A DNA stretch of 64,000 bases from Pandoraea eparura (GCF_902459725.1 NZ_CABPSH010000002.1:496001-560000), one strand, 5' to 3'; counted from the first letter of the stretch, positions 1 through 9,093 are shown. Translations and numbers: made by a program. The notes: generated by a model not told the origin, from the sequence alone.

Positions 1-270
1 AGTCGGTGAAGGACATGCAGCGCCGCCCGACCCAACCGAATGCCGCCGCCTGGGAGGCCGGCGAGGTGTCACCCGACGCGCAACCGAGATTCCCGTCCCG
101 CCTGCCGCCCGATGACGGCGCACCGACGCACGCTTGAATCCGACGACGCACGCCAACGTCTGAAGCCAACCACCCAATTCAACCGCGCAAGCGAGCGGCT
201 GGACGTCGCGTCCAAAGCGCGCTCGCCGGGTGCATGCATCGCCTGCGCCCCGCCAGGCGTTGTAGGCGCC
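1..270. other. Left edge, unresolved; possible start of lipB
   Basis: No gene can be called with confidence. In related genomes DUF493 is followed on the same strand by lipB (octanoyltransferase), so a leftward lipB would be expected here. One minus-strand frame is open from about position 165 to the edge and ends in residues MSFTD, which resemble the LipB N-terminal segment AMxxFTD, but the preceding consensus is not matched and there is no ATG with a ribosome binding site. The gene may start just outside the window. Confidence 0.25.
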
Positions 271-543
271 TTACAGCACCACCTTGACCATCGGATGCCC
301 GGTCAGCGCACGATAGATATCGTCGAGATGAGCTTTCGAGTGGGCGCGCACCGTGACGGTCAGACCGAGATATTTGCCCGTGCTGGACGGGCGCATCTCC
401 ACGGTCGCGGCGTCGAATTCCGCATCGAACTCACGCAGCAGCGCCACGATCGCGTCGGCGAAACCGTCCTGCGTCGCCCCCATCACCTTGATCGGAAAGT
501 CGCACGGAAACTCGAGCAGGCTTTCCTTTTTTTCCGTGGTCAT
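271..543 (-). CDS. ybeD: DUF493 family protein (YbeD-like)
   Basis: A 90-residue protein matching the small YbeD/DUF493 family in length and in its pattern: an N-terminal LLEFPCDFPIKVMG strand, a helix with DAIVALLREFD, and a C-terminal HLDDIYRALTGHPMVKVVL helix and strand. The fold is an ACT-like ferredoxin fold; the molecular role is unknown, although the family sits beside lipoate genes in many proteobacteria. Its ATG overlaps the stop of the transaminase gene by 4 bases (ATGA), so the two are translationally coupled and lie in one leftward operon with the carboxypeptidase. Confidence 0.88.
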   Translation of the reverse strand: MTTEKKESLLEFPCDFPIKVMGATQDGFADAIVALLREFDAEFDAATVEMRPSSTGKYLGLTVTVRAHSKAHLDDIYRALTGHPMVKVVL

Positions 544-1388
544 AGTGCCTCCTTGGCGCGTTGATAAGCCGCGTACAGCGCCTGGAAGACAGGGCCCGGC
601 TTGCCATCGCCCACGGCCTTGCCGTCGAGCGTGACGACCGCCAGCACTTCCTTGGTGGCCGACGTGATGAGCAGCTCGTCGGCGTTGCGCACTTCCGCTT
701 CACTGACCGGACGCTCATGGAACCGGACGCCGCATTCGCGCGCCAGGCCTTCGAGCACGCCGTAGCGAATGCCTTCCAGGATTCGATTGTCGCGCAGCGG
801 CGCGAACATTTCACCGCCCTTGACGACCCACACGTTGCTCGACGACGCCTCGGTCAGGTTCCCGTCGCGGAACTGAATCGTTTCCTGGACGTCGTGATCG
901 GCCGCGTACTGCGCCATCAGCACATTGCCCAGCAGCGACGTCGACTTGATATGGCAGTTCAGCCAGCGCCGATCCTCATGCGTGACCGCCCCCACCCCGT
1001 GCTCCACTTTTTCGCGGCTGGGCAGCGTGAGCGGCGTCGCGATCCCGAACACCGTGGGTGCGATGTCCTTCGGGAACGTGTGCTGCCGCGGCGCCACGCC
1101 ACGCGTGACCTGCACGTAGACGCTGTGCGGATCAGCCGAACACGTGGCCGAGAGGCGGGCGAAGAGCGCCTCCCATTCGGCTCGCGTGTACGGATTGGCG
1201 ATGCGGATTTCGGCAAGACTGCGCTCGAGCCGATCCAGATGCTGGGCAAGCCGGAAGGGCTTGCCGTGATAGACCGGCACGACCTCGTAGATGCCGTCGC
1301 CGAACAGGAAACCGCGGTCGAGGACGGAGATTTTCGCGTCGCCGAGCGGGATCAGGTCGCCATTGAGCCAGACGGTGGGGTTTTCCAT
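540..1388 (-). CDS. dat: D-amino acid transaminase (branched-chain/fold type IV aminotransferase)
   Basis: A 282-residue fold-type IV PLP aminotransferase. The N-terminal WLNGDLIPL and LDRGFLFGDGIYEV segments are typical of the D-amino acid/ branched-chain class. The Schiff-base lysine is K148 in CHIKSTSLLGN, and GNLTEASSSNV is the phosphate-binding region. The enzyme would interconvert D-alanine and D-glutamate with their 2-oxo acids in the cytosol, feeding peptidoglycan precursors. The chosen ATG starts 2 bases after the carboxypeptidase stop; an upstream in-frame extension of 13 residues lies inside that gene and is ignored. Being next to a DD-carboxypeptidase fits a wall-metabolism role. 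A branched-chain transaminase is the alternative but less likely. Confidence 0.85.
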   Translation of the reverse strand: MENPTVWLNGDLIPLGDAKISVLDRGFLFGDGIYEVVPVYHGKPFRLAQHLDRLERSLAEIRIANPYTRAEWEALFARLSATCSADPHSVYVQVTRGVAPRQHTFPKDIAPTVFGIATPLTLPSREKVEHGVGAVTHEDRRWLNCHIKSTSLLGNVLMAQYAADHDVQETIQFRDGNLTEASSSNVWVVKGGEMFAPLRDNRILEGIRYGVLEGLARECGVRFHERPVSEAEVRNADELLITSATKEVLAVVTLDGKAVGDGKPGPVFQALYAAYQRAKEAL

Positions 1389-1390
1389 GC

Positions 1391-2578
1391 TTACTTCTTC
1401 ACGAACATCAGGCGCAGCGCATCCCATGCGCGGCCAATGAAGCTGGCCTGCGCGACGTCGGCGAGTGCCACGACCGGGAATTCGGCCAGCGACTTGCCGT
1501 CGGCCATCACCTTCACGGTACCCACCGGCGTACCGTTGGCGATCGGCGCGATCAGCGGCTCACGCAGTTCCAGTTGCGGCTTGATCTTGTCGGCCGTGCC
1601 CTTCGGTACGGTGATGAAGGTGTCCTTCTTCACACCGATCTTCAGCTCGCTGTCCTTGCCCTTCCAGACCTTGGGCGTGGCCACGACCTGATTGGCGCCG
1701 TACACGCGCAGCGTGTCGAAGTTCTGGTAGCCGTAGTTCAGCGCCGAGAGGCTGTCCTGCACGCGCGCACGCTCGGTCGGCTCGCCCACGACCACGGACA
1801 GCACGCGGCGGTTCACGCCCGGGGCGCCCGGCATCGGACGCGACGCCGTGGCCACGAGGCAGTAACCCGCTTCCTTCGTGTGGCCGGTCTTCAGGCCGTC
1901 GACCGTCGGATCGAGGTACAGCAGGCGATTGCGGTTCGGCTGGCGAATGTTGTTGTATGTGAAGCTCTTCTCCGCGTAGATCTTGTAGTACTCGGGGAAG
2001 TCCTGAATCAGGTGTGTCGACGCCGCCGCGATATCGGCCACGGTCGTGTAGTGCTGCGGATCGGTCAGCCCGTCGACGTTCGCGTAATGGGTGTGCTTCA
2101 GGCCCATGCGCTGCGCCGCGCGATTCATCAGCTCGACAAAGCCCTGTTGCGAGCCGCCGACGAGTTCGGCCAGCGCGATGGACGCGTCGTTGCCCGACTG
2201 CACGATCATGCCGTAGATGAGATCGTGCACCGACACCGGCTTGCCGGCTTCGATGAACGTGCGCGACTCGTCGCGACCCACCTTGCGAACCGAATCGCTC
2301 GGAATGACGGTCTGCTCCATCGAAATGCGCTTGTCGCGCAGGGCTTCGAAGATCACGTACGACGTCATGATCTTCGTGAGCGACGCGGGCTCCACCCGTG
2401 CATCCGCGTCACCGGCAGCCAGCACCTGACCGCTGTTGATGTCGACGATCGTCCAGGCCTTGGCCGACATCGGCGGCGGCGGAATCTGTTGAGCACGCGC
2501 GGGAAGCGCGACAAGCGAGCCGCAAGCGACGAGCGCAGCCGCGGCGGCGGCACGGGACAGCGAAGCGTTGAATTTCAT
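1391..2578 (-). CDS. D-alanyl-D-alanine carboxypeptidase (PBP5/6 type, S11 family)
   Basis: A 395-residue secreted penicillin-binding protein. Residues 1-29 form a signal peptide ending ARA-Q. The three active-site motifs are present and correctly ordered: SLTK (S66, K69), SGN (128-130) and KTG (230-232). A PBP5-type C-terminal beta domain follows from about residue 290, and the last 15 residues (SFIGRAWDALRLMFVKK) look like the amphipathic membrane anchor. It trims the terminal D-alanine from peptidoglycan pentapeptides in the periplasm. First gene of the leftward operon with the transaminase and DUF493. The ATG was preferred to an upstream start because it opens directly into the signal peptide. 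I cannot say which E. coli paralogue (DacA, C or D) it matches best. Confidence 0.92.
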   Translation of the reverse strand: MKFNASLSRAAAAAALVACGSLVALPARAQQIPPPPMSAKAWTIVDINSGQVLAAGDADARVEPASLTKIMTSYVIFEALRDKRISMEQTVIPSDSVRKVGRDESRTFIEAGKPVSVHDLIYGMIVQSGNDASIALAELVGGSQQGFVELMNRAAQRMGLKHTHYANVDGLTDPQHYTTVADIAAASTHLIQDFPEYYKIYAEKSFTYNNIRQPNRNRLLYLDPTVDGLKTGHTKEAGYCLVATASRPMPGAPGVNRRVLSVVVGEPTERARVQDSLSALNYGYQNFDTLRVYGANQVVATPKVWKGKDSELKIGVKKDTFITVPKGTADKIKPQLELREPLIAPIANGTPVGTVKVMADGKSLAEFPVVALADVAQASFIGRAWDALRLMFVKK

Positions 2579-2751
2579 GGGCGATGAGGAAAACGATGTG
2601 AGGCTCAGGGGCATCTGCGCTTGATGAAGCGCCGTGCCGCCGACACACTGACGAGCGCGCGGCACGGCGAAGAAGACGGCGGCACCGGAGCGCCGGGGCC
2701 ATGCCTGTCGGGATCATAGACCCGGCTCGGCATGACAAGGTTCAGGGCCGA

Positions 2752-2757
2752 ATTATA
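2752..2757 (-). promoter_or_regulatory. Candidate -10 box for the carboxypeptidase operon
   Basis: On the minus strand the sequence reads TATAAT, a perfect sigma-70 -10 hexamer, about 175 bases upstream of the carboxypeptidase ATG in a 252-base non-coding stretch (2579-2830). No convincing -35 box is seen 17 bases further up. Confidence 0.4.
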
Positions 2758-2830
2758 CCCGTCGCGATTTCGCGGCCCCAGCGCGGCGGGCCTGGACGGT
2801 CGAAATCTGCCGAAATTCGCCCCGGGTGTA

Positions 2831-3460
2831 TCAATGACGCCACGCGTCGACCACGAGCTGTTTCAGCAGGGGTAACAGGCCGTGGAAAAAGTGCTCGCCA
2901 CCGGGAATGACCACGACGGGCAGCGTCTGCGGACGTGCCCAGTCCAGCACCGATGCCAGCGGCACCGTATCGTCCATTTCGCCGTGAATGACCAGCGTGT
3001 CGGCCGGCACTGTCGCCACCTCCCAGTTGCTCGCTGCCGTGCCCACGAACACCAGACGCTGCGCGGGCGTCCCGGCGGCCTCCAGCGTCTTCGCGACATG
3101 CGAGAGCACGAACGTGCCGAAGGAGAAGCCGGCCAGCGCGAGCGGCAACGTCTCCCAGCCCGGTTGCTGGCGCATCCAGTCGATCACGGCGAGCAAGTCG
3201 TCGCGCTCGCCGATCCCTTTGTCGTGCTCGCCCGCCGACTTGCCGACGCCGCGAAAGTTCGGACGCACCACGGCGTAGCCGAGCTGGACGAACGCCCGGG
3301 CGAGCGTCTGGGCGACCTTGTTGTCTAGCGTGCCGCCGAACAGCGGGTGCGGATGGGCGACGAGCGTGATGCCGCGCGGCGCGCCTGCCGGACGGTCGAT
3401 GGCAATTTCGATGGCGCCGACCGGGCCGTCGATAGTGAAGCGTTCAGTCTGGGCGTTCAT
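2831..3460 (-). CDS. alpha/beta hydrolase, dienelactone-hydrolase-like (COG2945 type)
   Basis: A 209-residue cytosolic alpha/beta hydrolase. The oxyanion region AHPHPLFGGTLDNK, the nucleophile elbow GFSFG with S113, an acid in GEMDDTVPL and the histidine in GGEHFFHG make a complete catalytic triad. The short, lid-less length fits the YfhR/COG2945 group rather than lipases. The substrate is unknown. It is the last gene of a leftward run beginning with VanZ and the [2Fe-2S] protein, 69 bases downstream of the latter. Confidence 0.82.
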   Translation of the reverse strand: MNAQTERFTIDGPVGAIEIAIDRPAGAPRGITLVAHPHPLFGGTLDNKVAQTLARAFVQLGYAVVRPNFRGVGKSAGEHDKGIGERDDLLAVIDWMRQQPGWETLPLALAGFSFGTFVLSHVAKTLEAAGTPAQRLVFVGTAASNWEVATVPADTLVIHGEMDDTVPLASVLDWARPQTLPVVVIPGGEHFFHGLLPLLKQLVVDAWRH

Positions 3461-3529
3461 GAGCGATAGTGGGCTGAAGTGCGGCGAGGCCCGTGCGCAG
3501 CGCGCCGGGCGTTGCGTGCGTCGCGAGGA

Positions 3530-3859
3530 TCAGTCGATCAGCAGACGCTCGACGATCTCGCCTTGCGCCAGATGCTTTTCGACAATCTCGTCGATATCGG
3601 TTTCGTCGATATACGTGTACCAGGTCCCCTCGGGATAGATCACCACGACCGGTCCTTGCTCGCAGCGATCGAGGCAACCCGCCTTGTTCACCCGCACCTT
3701 GCCGGGGCCGGCCAGGCCGAGTTGCTTGACCTTTGCCTTGGCGTACTCCTGCATCGCTTGTGCGTTGCAGTTGGCGCAGGAGGGGCGATCGGCGCCGGGT
3801 TCGCGCTGATTCAGGCAGAAAAACATGTGATGCTGGTAGTACTGCGGCTGGGTGGCCAT
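3530..3859 (-). CDS. Thioredoxin-like [2Fe-2S] ferredoxin
   Basis: A 109-residue protein with the cysteine pattern of thioredoxin-fold [2Fe-2S] ferredoxins: C15 and C28 (C-x12-C), then C62 and C66 in AGCLDRCEQGP. C31 is an extra cysteine. It has no transit or membrane segment and should be a cytosolic electron carrier; the partner is not known. The start was placed at ATG 3859 because a longer upstream frame reads through non-coding sequence and the VanZ gene. It lies between the VanZ-like gene and the hydrolase on the same strand. Confidence 0.85.
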   Translation of the reverse strand: MATQPQYYQHHMFFCLNQREPGADRPSCANCNAQAMQEYAKAKVKQLGLAGPGKVRVNKAGCLDRCEQGPVVVIYPEGTWYTYIDETDIDEIVEKHLAQGEIVERLLID

Positions 3860-3978
3860 GTCGGGACTTTGGCAAAGTGGCAACGTATTGCGGGCCATTC
3901 TAACCGACCTGCCCGCGCCTTGCGGCGTCCGCCCCCCCGTGCGCTCAGGAAGCCGCGCGTGGCGGGAACGGGTGGACC

Positions 3979-5151
3979 TCAGCGCCGCGCGCCGACGTTG
4001 CGCGCGGGGCCGCGATGGCTCGGATCGAACATGGCGAGCAGGTAGATCAGCGCGAGGTACGGCCATGTCCAGGCGAGCCAGCGGGCCAGCACGTTGAAGT
4101 GGACATAGCGGCCTTGCCGCCACGACTGGAGTGCCGCTTCGTAGTAGGGGTTCGCCGGCAGCAGGTTCACGAGCACCAGCAGCACAATGAGCGCCGCCAG
4201 CGCGACGGCGCCGCGCAGCGCGCGCGGCCCGCGGCCCGCGACGAGCAGTACCAGTGCGCCGATGATCACGCCGTAGATGGCGCCCGCCGTCACCCAGTCG
4301 AATGCCTGCGCGGGCGAGAACTGCCACGCCGACGCGATGGCCTTGATCGCGAAAGCGCTGATGAACATTGCGCACAGCAATGGCACGCGCGGTGCCGTAC
4401 GGCGCATCGCGAGCGTGGCGAGCAACCCCGCCAGGACGGTGCCGCTGGCACTCACCACCGTCTCCCACAGCGCGTGACTGGCGACAGCATCGAGTTCGGA
4501 AAGATAGTCCTGCAGTTGCCCCAATCGCGGCACCCAGTCGATCACCCGCCCGGTGACATCGGGGTCCTGCCAGAGCCATATCTGGCGCACCAGGTCGCCG
4601 TCGCCAAAGAGGAACTGCTGGGGGTAGGCCTGCGCCCACGGCCACAGGGCCAGCAATACGAGCAGCACGCTCGCGTGCCGCTCGAACCAGGCGAAGCGCA
4701 AGTGCCGCAACCATCCGCGATCGAGCAGCGGACTGGTGAGCGGTACCGCGATCGCGCCACCGATGAGCGCGCCCAGCGCGTTCGTGGCGAGATCGACGTT
4801 CGACGCGACCCGCGTCGGCAAATATGTCTGCAACGCCTCGATGCCGCAGGAAAGCAACGCGCCGAGCACGAAGGCGGCGATGACGGCTCGCACGCCCCGC
4901 CAGGCCGGGTGCAGGGCCAGCACGGTCAAGATGCCGAGCGGCAGGTATCCAAGCACGTTGGTGATCACATCGAACTGCGTGATCCAGCGGGGTAACGGCG
5001 CGAACAGGTAGTCGAACGGTCCCACCGCCGCACGTTGGAATTCGAACGGATACAGGCTCGCGTAGGCGATCAGCAGTATCAGGCAAAGCAGCGCCTGACG
5101 CGTGAGCGGCGAGGCGCGTCGTTGCCAGGGTTTGACATCCGGCTCGGTCAT
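3979..5151 (-). CDS. VanZ-like family membrane protein
   Basis: A 390-residue polytopic membrane protein. The first half is a VanZ-like domain: a first helix ending ASLYPFEFQ, then hydrophobic helices with SCGIEALQTYLPTRVASNVDLATNALGA, the family signature where an acidic/Gln helix precedes N-x-D-x-x-x-N. The second half adds further helices rich in Trp and Leu. VanZ proteins are linked to glycopeptide resistance in enterococci, but most proteobacterial members have no known role. The gene begins 13 bases after the lipoprotein gene, so it is probably co-transcribed with the lipid-transport operon. Confidence 0.82.
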   Translation of the reverse strand: MTEPDVKPWQRRASPLTRQALLCLILLIAYASLYPFEFQRAAVGPFDYLFAPLPRWITQFDVITNVLGYLPLGILTVLALHPAWRGVRAVIAAFVLGALLSCGIEALQTYLPTRVASNVDLATNALGALIGGAIAVPLTSPLLDRGWLRHLRFAWFERHASVLLVLLALWPWAQAYPQQFLFGDGDLVRQIWLWQDPDVTGRVIDWVPRLGQLQDYLSELDAVASHALWETVVSASGTVLAGLLATLAMRRTAPRVPLLCAMFISAFAIKAIASAWQFSPAQAFDWVTAGAIYGVIIGALVLLVAGRGPRALRGAVALAALIVLLVLVNLLPANPYYEAALQSWRQGRYVHFNVLARWLAWTWPYLALIYLLAMFDPSHRGPARNVGARR

Positions 5152-5164
5152 CGGCGGCGCGGTC

Positions 5165-6040
5165 CTATTGTGCGGGCACGCCCGCGGCCGGCGACGTGGC
5201 CGGCAACCCACGCGAGGACGCCGGCGCATGTGTGGCGGTCATGGCCGATGGCACCGGCACGCGCCCGGCGAGCCATTGGATCAGTTGCGTTTGCACCGCG
5301 TCGCTGGCCGCGGCCAGCGCGCGCGTGCCGCCGGCGGCGTCGGCACGTGCGGCGGGGGCCTGCGCACGTAGCGTCGTCTGCGCGAGCAGCTTCGGCCCGT
5401 CGAACAGCGTGGCACGTATCTGGACGACGCCACGGCTCGTCGACGCATTGTCGAAGTACTGCGCAAACTCCTCGAGTTCCACACGCAACGCGGGCGCAGC
5501 GCTCGGGTCGCCCGCCGCCAGCACCGGTCGGTCGACCGACAGGGCGGCGCGTAACCGATCGCCGAAGAGCCGTGCCGGCGACGCCAGCCATCGGCTGTTC
5601 GCATACCCGCGGGCCTGATCGCCATCGCTGGCAGGCAAGCGGTAGTAGATCGTGTCGACGTCGAGCCAGCTCGGCGCATTGACCACCACTTTGAGCGGCG
5701 ACAGCCGCTGTCCGGCGGCGGCAACAACGTCCGGCGACGGCGCGGCGGCAGAGTGCGTGGCATGCGTGGCGGCGGCAGTGGTGGCGGCGGCATTGGCACC
5801 GCCCTTGGCCGATGCGGCGGGTATCGTCGGCGGACCGAGATCGAAGCGCGTCAGCGAGGCCGACGGCGCCTGGGCGGCGCATCCCGCCACCAGCAAGACC
5901 GCCGCGGCGCAAAGCCACCACGGGATCGGCGCACGCGCGCGATGGGCTCCTTCGCGCGGCGCGACGGCCGCGCCGTGGGCGTTGATCGCGTCGGTCGGGT
6001 CAGTCATCTCCCTCTCCCCTTGCATGACAGTGTTGCGCAT
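5165..6040 (-). CDS. ABC-type transport auxiliary lipoprotein (PqiC/DUF330-like)
   Basis: A 291-residue lipoprotein with the lipobox LVAG-C (C54 from this start), placing it in an outer-membrane or periplasmic leaflet. After the lipobox comes TRFDLGPP, the family opening strand, and an ABC-type auxiliary lipoprotein domain follows. It would pair with the Mce protein to pass lipids between membranes. The start is uncertain: the ATG at 6040 overlaps the MlaD stop by one base and has GGAGG 9 bases upstream, while an in-frame ATG at 6007 has GGGGAGAGG just ahead and gives 280 residues. The stretch after the lipobox is unusually Ala/Thr-rich. Confidence 0.82.
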   Translation of the reverse strand: MRNTVMQGEREMTDPTDAINAHGAAVAPREGAHRARAPIPWWLCAAAVLLVAGCAAQAPSASLTRFDLGPPTIPAASAKGGANAAATTAAATHATHSAAAPSPDVVAAAGQRLSPLKVVVNAPSWLDVDTIYYRLPASDGDQARGYANSRWLASPARLFGDRLRAALSVDRPVLAAGDPSAAPALRVELEEFAQYFDNASTSRGVVQIRATLFDGPKLLAQTTLRAQAPAARADAAGGTRALAAASDAVQTQLIQWLAGRVPVPSAMTATHAPASSRGLPATSPAAGVPAQ

Positions 6041-6999
6041 TATTGACGCCCTCCACCGGGCCAGGAAAAACCCGTTTCGCCCGGACCGGGTGGCGGCGGC
6101 GACGTGCCGAACAGCAGCGCGCGCGGATTGCGGTTGATCGTCTCGGCCGCTTGACCGACCGCCTGCGTCGTAAAGCGCAGATCGTCCGAGAGCGTGTTCA
6201 GGCGCGGCAGCGCTTCCTGTTGCAGCGAACCTTCGAACGTTTCCATGGTGCCCTGGAACGCCGCCAGACTCGACGCCGCCTGATCGGCCGCGCGTCCCAC
6301 GCTATCCAGGTTGCGCACTAGCGGCCCCTGCGGATCGGTCAATTGTTGGGTCAGACGATGCGCCCCGGCGAGCGTGCCATTGAGTTCGTGCAACGTGTCC
6401 GGCAACTGCGCCGTGACAGGTTCGAGCTGCTGCGCCACGCGATTCACGCTTTGCGCGGCCGCCTTCACGCTGTTGATCGAATCGAGCATGGCCTGCCGGT
6501 TCTCGGGCGACAGCAGCGTGTTGACCGAGGAGGTTGCCGATTCGAGCTGATGCACCAGGTTGTTGCCGCGCCGCTGCAGCTCGTCCACAAAACTCGGGCG
6601 CAGCCGCAACTGCGCGACATGCTTCTCGGACGACGGCAGCAACGTTCGGTCATGCCCATCGTCGTCCAGTTGCACGAAGGCCAACCCCGTTACGCCTTGA
6701 TAGCTCAATGTAGCGAAGGTCGAGCGCGTCATCGGCGTGCCCTCGTTCACAAGAATGCGAATCAGGATCTGGCCCGGCGTGCGGGGGTCGAACTTGATCG
6801 ACTCGACCTTCCCGACGGCCAGCCCGCGATAGCGCACGGCGGATTCCGGATTCAGCCCGGTCACATTGGTGTGCGCGACCAGATCGTAAGGCAGGCGTAC
6901 GCGGTTGTCGCGATTGAACCAGTACACCGACGCGGCGACGGCGGCGAGCAACACCAGTGTGAAGAGGCCTGCCATGAAAGCGTGCGATTTATTTTCCAT
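6040..6999 (-). CDS. MlaD/Mce family lipid-transport protein
   Basis: A 319-residue protein with one N-terminal membrane helix (residues 9-28) and an MCE domain over about residues 40-115 (RYRGLAVGKVESIKFD is the conserved core). Then follow helical regions at about 150-300 that in this family form a needle or a hexamer-stabilising bundle. It is the periplasmic substrate-binding ring component of an Mla-like phospholipid ABC system. Its start lies 11 bases inside the end of the ATPase gene. The C-terminus is Gly/Pro-rich (GTSPPPPGPGETGFSWPGG). Confidence 0.9.
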   Translation of the reverse strand: MENKSHAFMAGLFTLVLLAAVAASVYWFNRDNRVRLPYDLVAHTNVTGLNPESAVRYRGLAVGKVESIKFDPRTPGQILIRILVNEGTPMTRSTFATLSYQGVTGLAFVQLDDDGHDRTLLPSSEKHVAQLRLRPSFVDELQRRGNNLVHQLESATSSVNTLLSPENRQAMLDSINSVKAAAQSVNRVAQQLEPVTAQLPDTLHELNGTLAGAHRLTQQLTDPQGPLVRNLDSVGRAADQAASSLAAFQGTMETFEGSLQQEALPRLNTLSDDLRFTTQAVGQAAETINRNPRALLFGTSPPPPGPGETGFSWPGGGRQ

Positions 7000-7972
7000 C
7001 GTCGAGTAACTCCGAAATCCTGGCGCGCCGCGCCGCGGGCAACGCCAGCAACGCGCGTCGGCCACGCTCACCGAGGAAGAAGCTGTGGATGAACGGATGA
7101 TCGACCCGCACCACGTCTTCCACCGGCGCATTGACGAGCACCTTGCGCTCGGCGAGCACCGCCACCCGTGTGGCGAGCATCATCACGGTGTCCAGATCGT
7201 GCGTGACCATCACGACCGTCAGGCCGAGCGAGTGATGCAGGCCACGAATCATGTCCACGAATTCATCGGACGCCTGCGGGTCGAGCCCGGCCGTGGGCTC
7301 GTCGAGAAACAGCAGTTCCGGCTCGAGCGCGATGGCCCGAGCGATGCCCACACGCTTGATCATCCCGCCCGACAACTCCGACGGCATGCGGTTGGCCATG
7401 CGCCCCGACAGCCCCACCATCTCGAGCTTGTACATCACGACATCGCGAATCAGATCTTCCGACAGCGTGTGCAACTCGCGCAGTGGTTGCGCAATGTTGT
7501 CGAACACCGTCATCGCAGAGAACAGCGCACCGCGCTGAAACAGCATGCCCGAGCGACGGCGCAGCAGGTGCGAGGTGCGCCGATCGATCGACGTGATGTC
7601 GTGACCGAAGACGCTGATATGGCCATTGGTTGGCGATTCCAGCCCGATGATCTGCCGAATCAGCGTGGTCTTGCCCGACCCCGAGCCGCCGACGAGCGCG
7701 ATGATCTCGCTTTGCCCCACGGTAAGATCAAGATGCTCGTGAATGGTGTGCGAGCCGTAGCGCTTGGTGAGATCACGAACTTCGATCACCGGCTCGGCGT
7801 CGCCCGACAGGCTCGACGAGACGGGCGGGCAACTCGCGGCGGCGCCGGATATCACATCGCCGACATCAGTCGACGCAGGCGCCGGCACTGACGCCGACAC
7901 CGGCGCGGGCACAGCCGGAACGCCCGCCCTGGCGGGCGTCTGCGACCGATCGGGCACGGGAGACTTGGGCAT
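6989..7972 (-). CDS. ABC transporter ATP-binding protein of an Mla-like lipid exporter
   Basis: A 327-residue ATPase. Walker A is GGSGSGKTT (95-103), the signature is LSGGM (200-204) and Walker B is LLFLDEP (220-226), with the switch histidine in VMVTHDLD. The first 60 residues are a low-complexity Pro/Ala/Ser tail not usual in MlaF, whose length is about 270. It would energise the adjacent MlaE-type permease at the inner membrane. It overlaps the permease stop by 4 bases (ATGA) and the MlaD start by 11 bases. Confidence 0.92.
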   Translation of the reverse strand: MPKSPVPDRSQTPARAGVPAVPAPVSASVPAPASTDVGDVISGAAASCPPVSSSLSGDAEPVIEVRDLTKRYGSHTIHEHLDLTVGQSEIIALVGGSGSGKTTLIRQIIGLESPTNGHISVFGHDITSIDRRTSHLLRRRSGMLFQRGALFSAMTVFDNIAQPLRELHTLSEDLIRDVVMYKLEMVGLSGRMANRMPSELSGGMIKRVGIARAIALEPELLFLDEPTAGLDPQASDEFVDMIRGLHHSLGLTVVMVTHDLDTVMMLATRVAVLAERKVLVNAPVEDVVRVDHPFIHSFFLGERGRRALLALPAARRARISELLDDGK

Positions 7973-9093
7973 CAGCCGATCCCCACGTTGCGGAACAGGA
8001 TCGCGAAGATGGCATCGGCCAGGATCACGACGGTAATCGATGTCACCACGGACTGTGTCGTGCCCTCGCCGAGACTCTGCGTGTTCGGCTTTACGCGCAT
8101 GCCGAAATGGCAGGCCACGAGCGCGATCAACATGCCGAAGACGCCTCCTTTTCCCAGGCCGATCCAAAGATTGGCGATGGGCACCGCGTTGGGTAGCGTG
8201 GTGAAGAAGTAGCGCAGCCCGATGCCAAGTTCGTACTTTGCCGCGAGCGCGCCGCCGAACAAGGCGATGATATTCGTCCACATGACGAGCAGCGGCATGG
8301 CGATGGACAGCGCAATGACCTTCGGCAGCACGAGCCGCAGCCCATGCGGGATGTCCATCACGCGCATGGCATCGAGTTCTTCGGTCACGCGCATCACGCC
8401 GAGCTGAGCGGTGATGGCCGACCCCGAGCGCCCCGCCACGAGAATGGCGGAAAGCACCGGGCCGAGTTCGCGAATCACCGCCAGCCCGAGGATGTTGACG
8501 ATGAACGTGCTCGCCCCGTACAGCTTGAGCTGCTGGGCCGACAGATAGGACAGCACGATGCCGATCAGGAAGGCGACGAGTGCCGTGATGCCGAGCGCCT
8601 TGGCCCCCGCGCTGTAGATATTCGCGGACATCTCCAGCCACGGCGCGCGGATCGGATGACGAATGACGCGGCCGAGGTCGATGACGAAACGTCCGAACAT
8701 CGTGACGCCATCGCGCAGATGATCGCCCAACGTGAAGAGCGACGCGCCCAGCCGGCTGATCGGATCGAGGCGGCGCGTGGGCGCCGGGCTCTGTCGCGAG
8801 CGATCGAATTCGGCAAGGTGATCGAAGAGCGCACGCTGTGTCGGCGTGAGCGCGATGCGCTCGGGAAACCGACGTTGCCAATAGCGCCAAAGCGCCTGCG
8901 CGCCGACGTGATCAAGTCGCTCGACGCTGGTCAGATCCCACGCCAGATCGCCCTGCGGCAGTGAATCCACCAGGCGCAGCAGCGTCTTCTTGCGCTGCGA
9001 GAGTGCCAGCGCTGTCCACAAGCCGCGAAGCATGACCACCGGGCCTTGCGCCGAGGTGGTCAGCTCGAGAGTGGGCACGGCATCGAGGTTCAA
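7972..9093 (-). CDS. MlaE family permease with N-terminal STAS-like domain
   Basis: A 373-residue protein from the chosen start. Residues about 1-100 look like a STAS domain (WDLTSVERLDHVGAQALW) and the remainder is a MlaE permease with about five to six membrane helices and the conserved ELGPVLSAILVAGRSGSAITAQLG segment in the cytoplasmic loop. This single-chain STAS-permease is the second type of MlaE, known from PqiA-neighbouring and plant TGD-like systems, and differs from the classic mla operon with a separate MlaB. No ATG fits; TTG at 9093 has AGGAG 10 bases upstream on the minus strand and is my choice, but the start is uncertain. Confidence 0.85.
   Translation of the reverse strand: MNLDAVPTLELTTSAQGPVVMLRGLWTALALSQRKKTLLRLVDSLPQGDLAWDLTSVERLDHVGAQALWRYWQRRFPERIALTPTQRALFDHLAEFDRSRQSPAPTRRLDPISRLGASLFTLGDHLRDGVTMFGRFVIDLGRVIRHPIRAPWLEMSANIYSAGAKALGITALVAFLIGIVLSYLSAQQLKLYGASTFIVNILGLAVIRELGPVLSAILVAGRSGSAITAQLGVMRVTEELDAMRVMDIPHGLRLVLPKVIALSIAMPLLVMWTNIIALFGGALAAKYELGIGLRYFFTTLPNAVPIANLWIGLGKGGVFGMLIALVACHFGMRVKPNTQSLGEGTTQSVVTSITVVILADAIFAILFRNVGIG

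Noticed and set aside
1-270. Confident lipB gene start
   Set aside because: Only a five-residue resemblance and no start codon with a binding site; kept only as a weak note.
561-1691. 376-residue open frame opposite the transaminase and carboxypeptidase
   Set aside because: It is antisense across two certain genes with clear active-site motifs.
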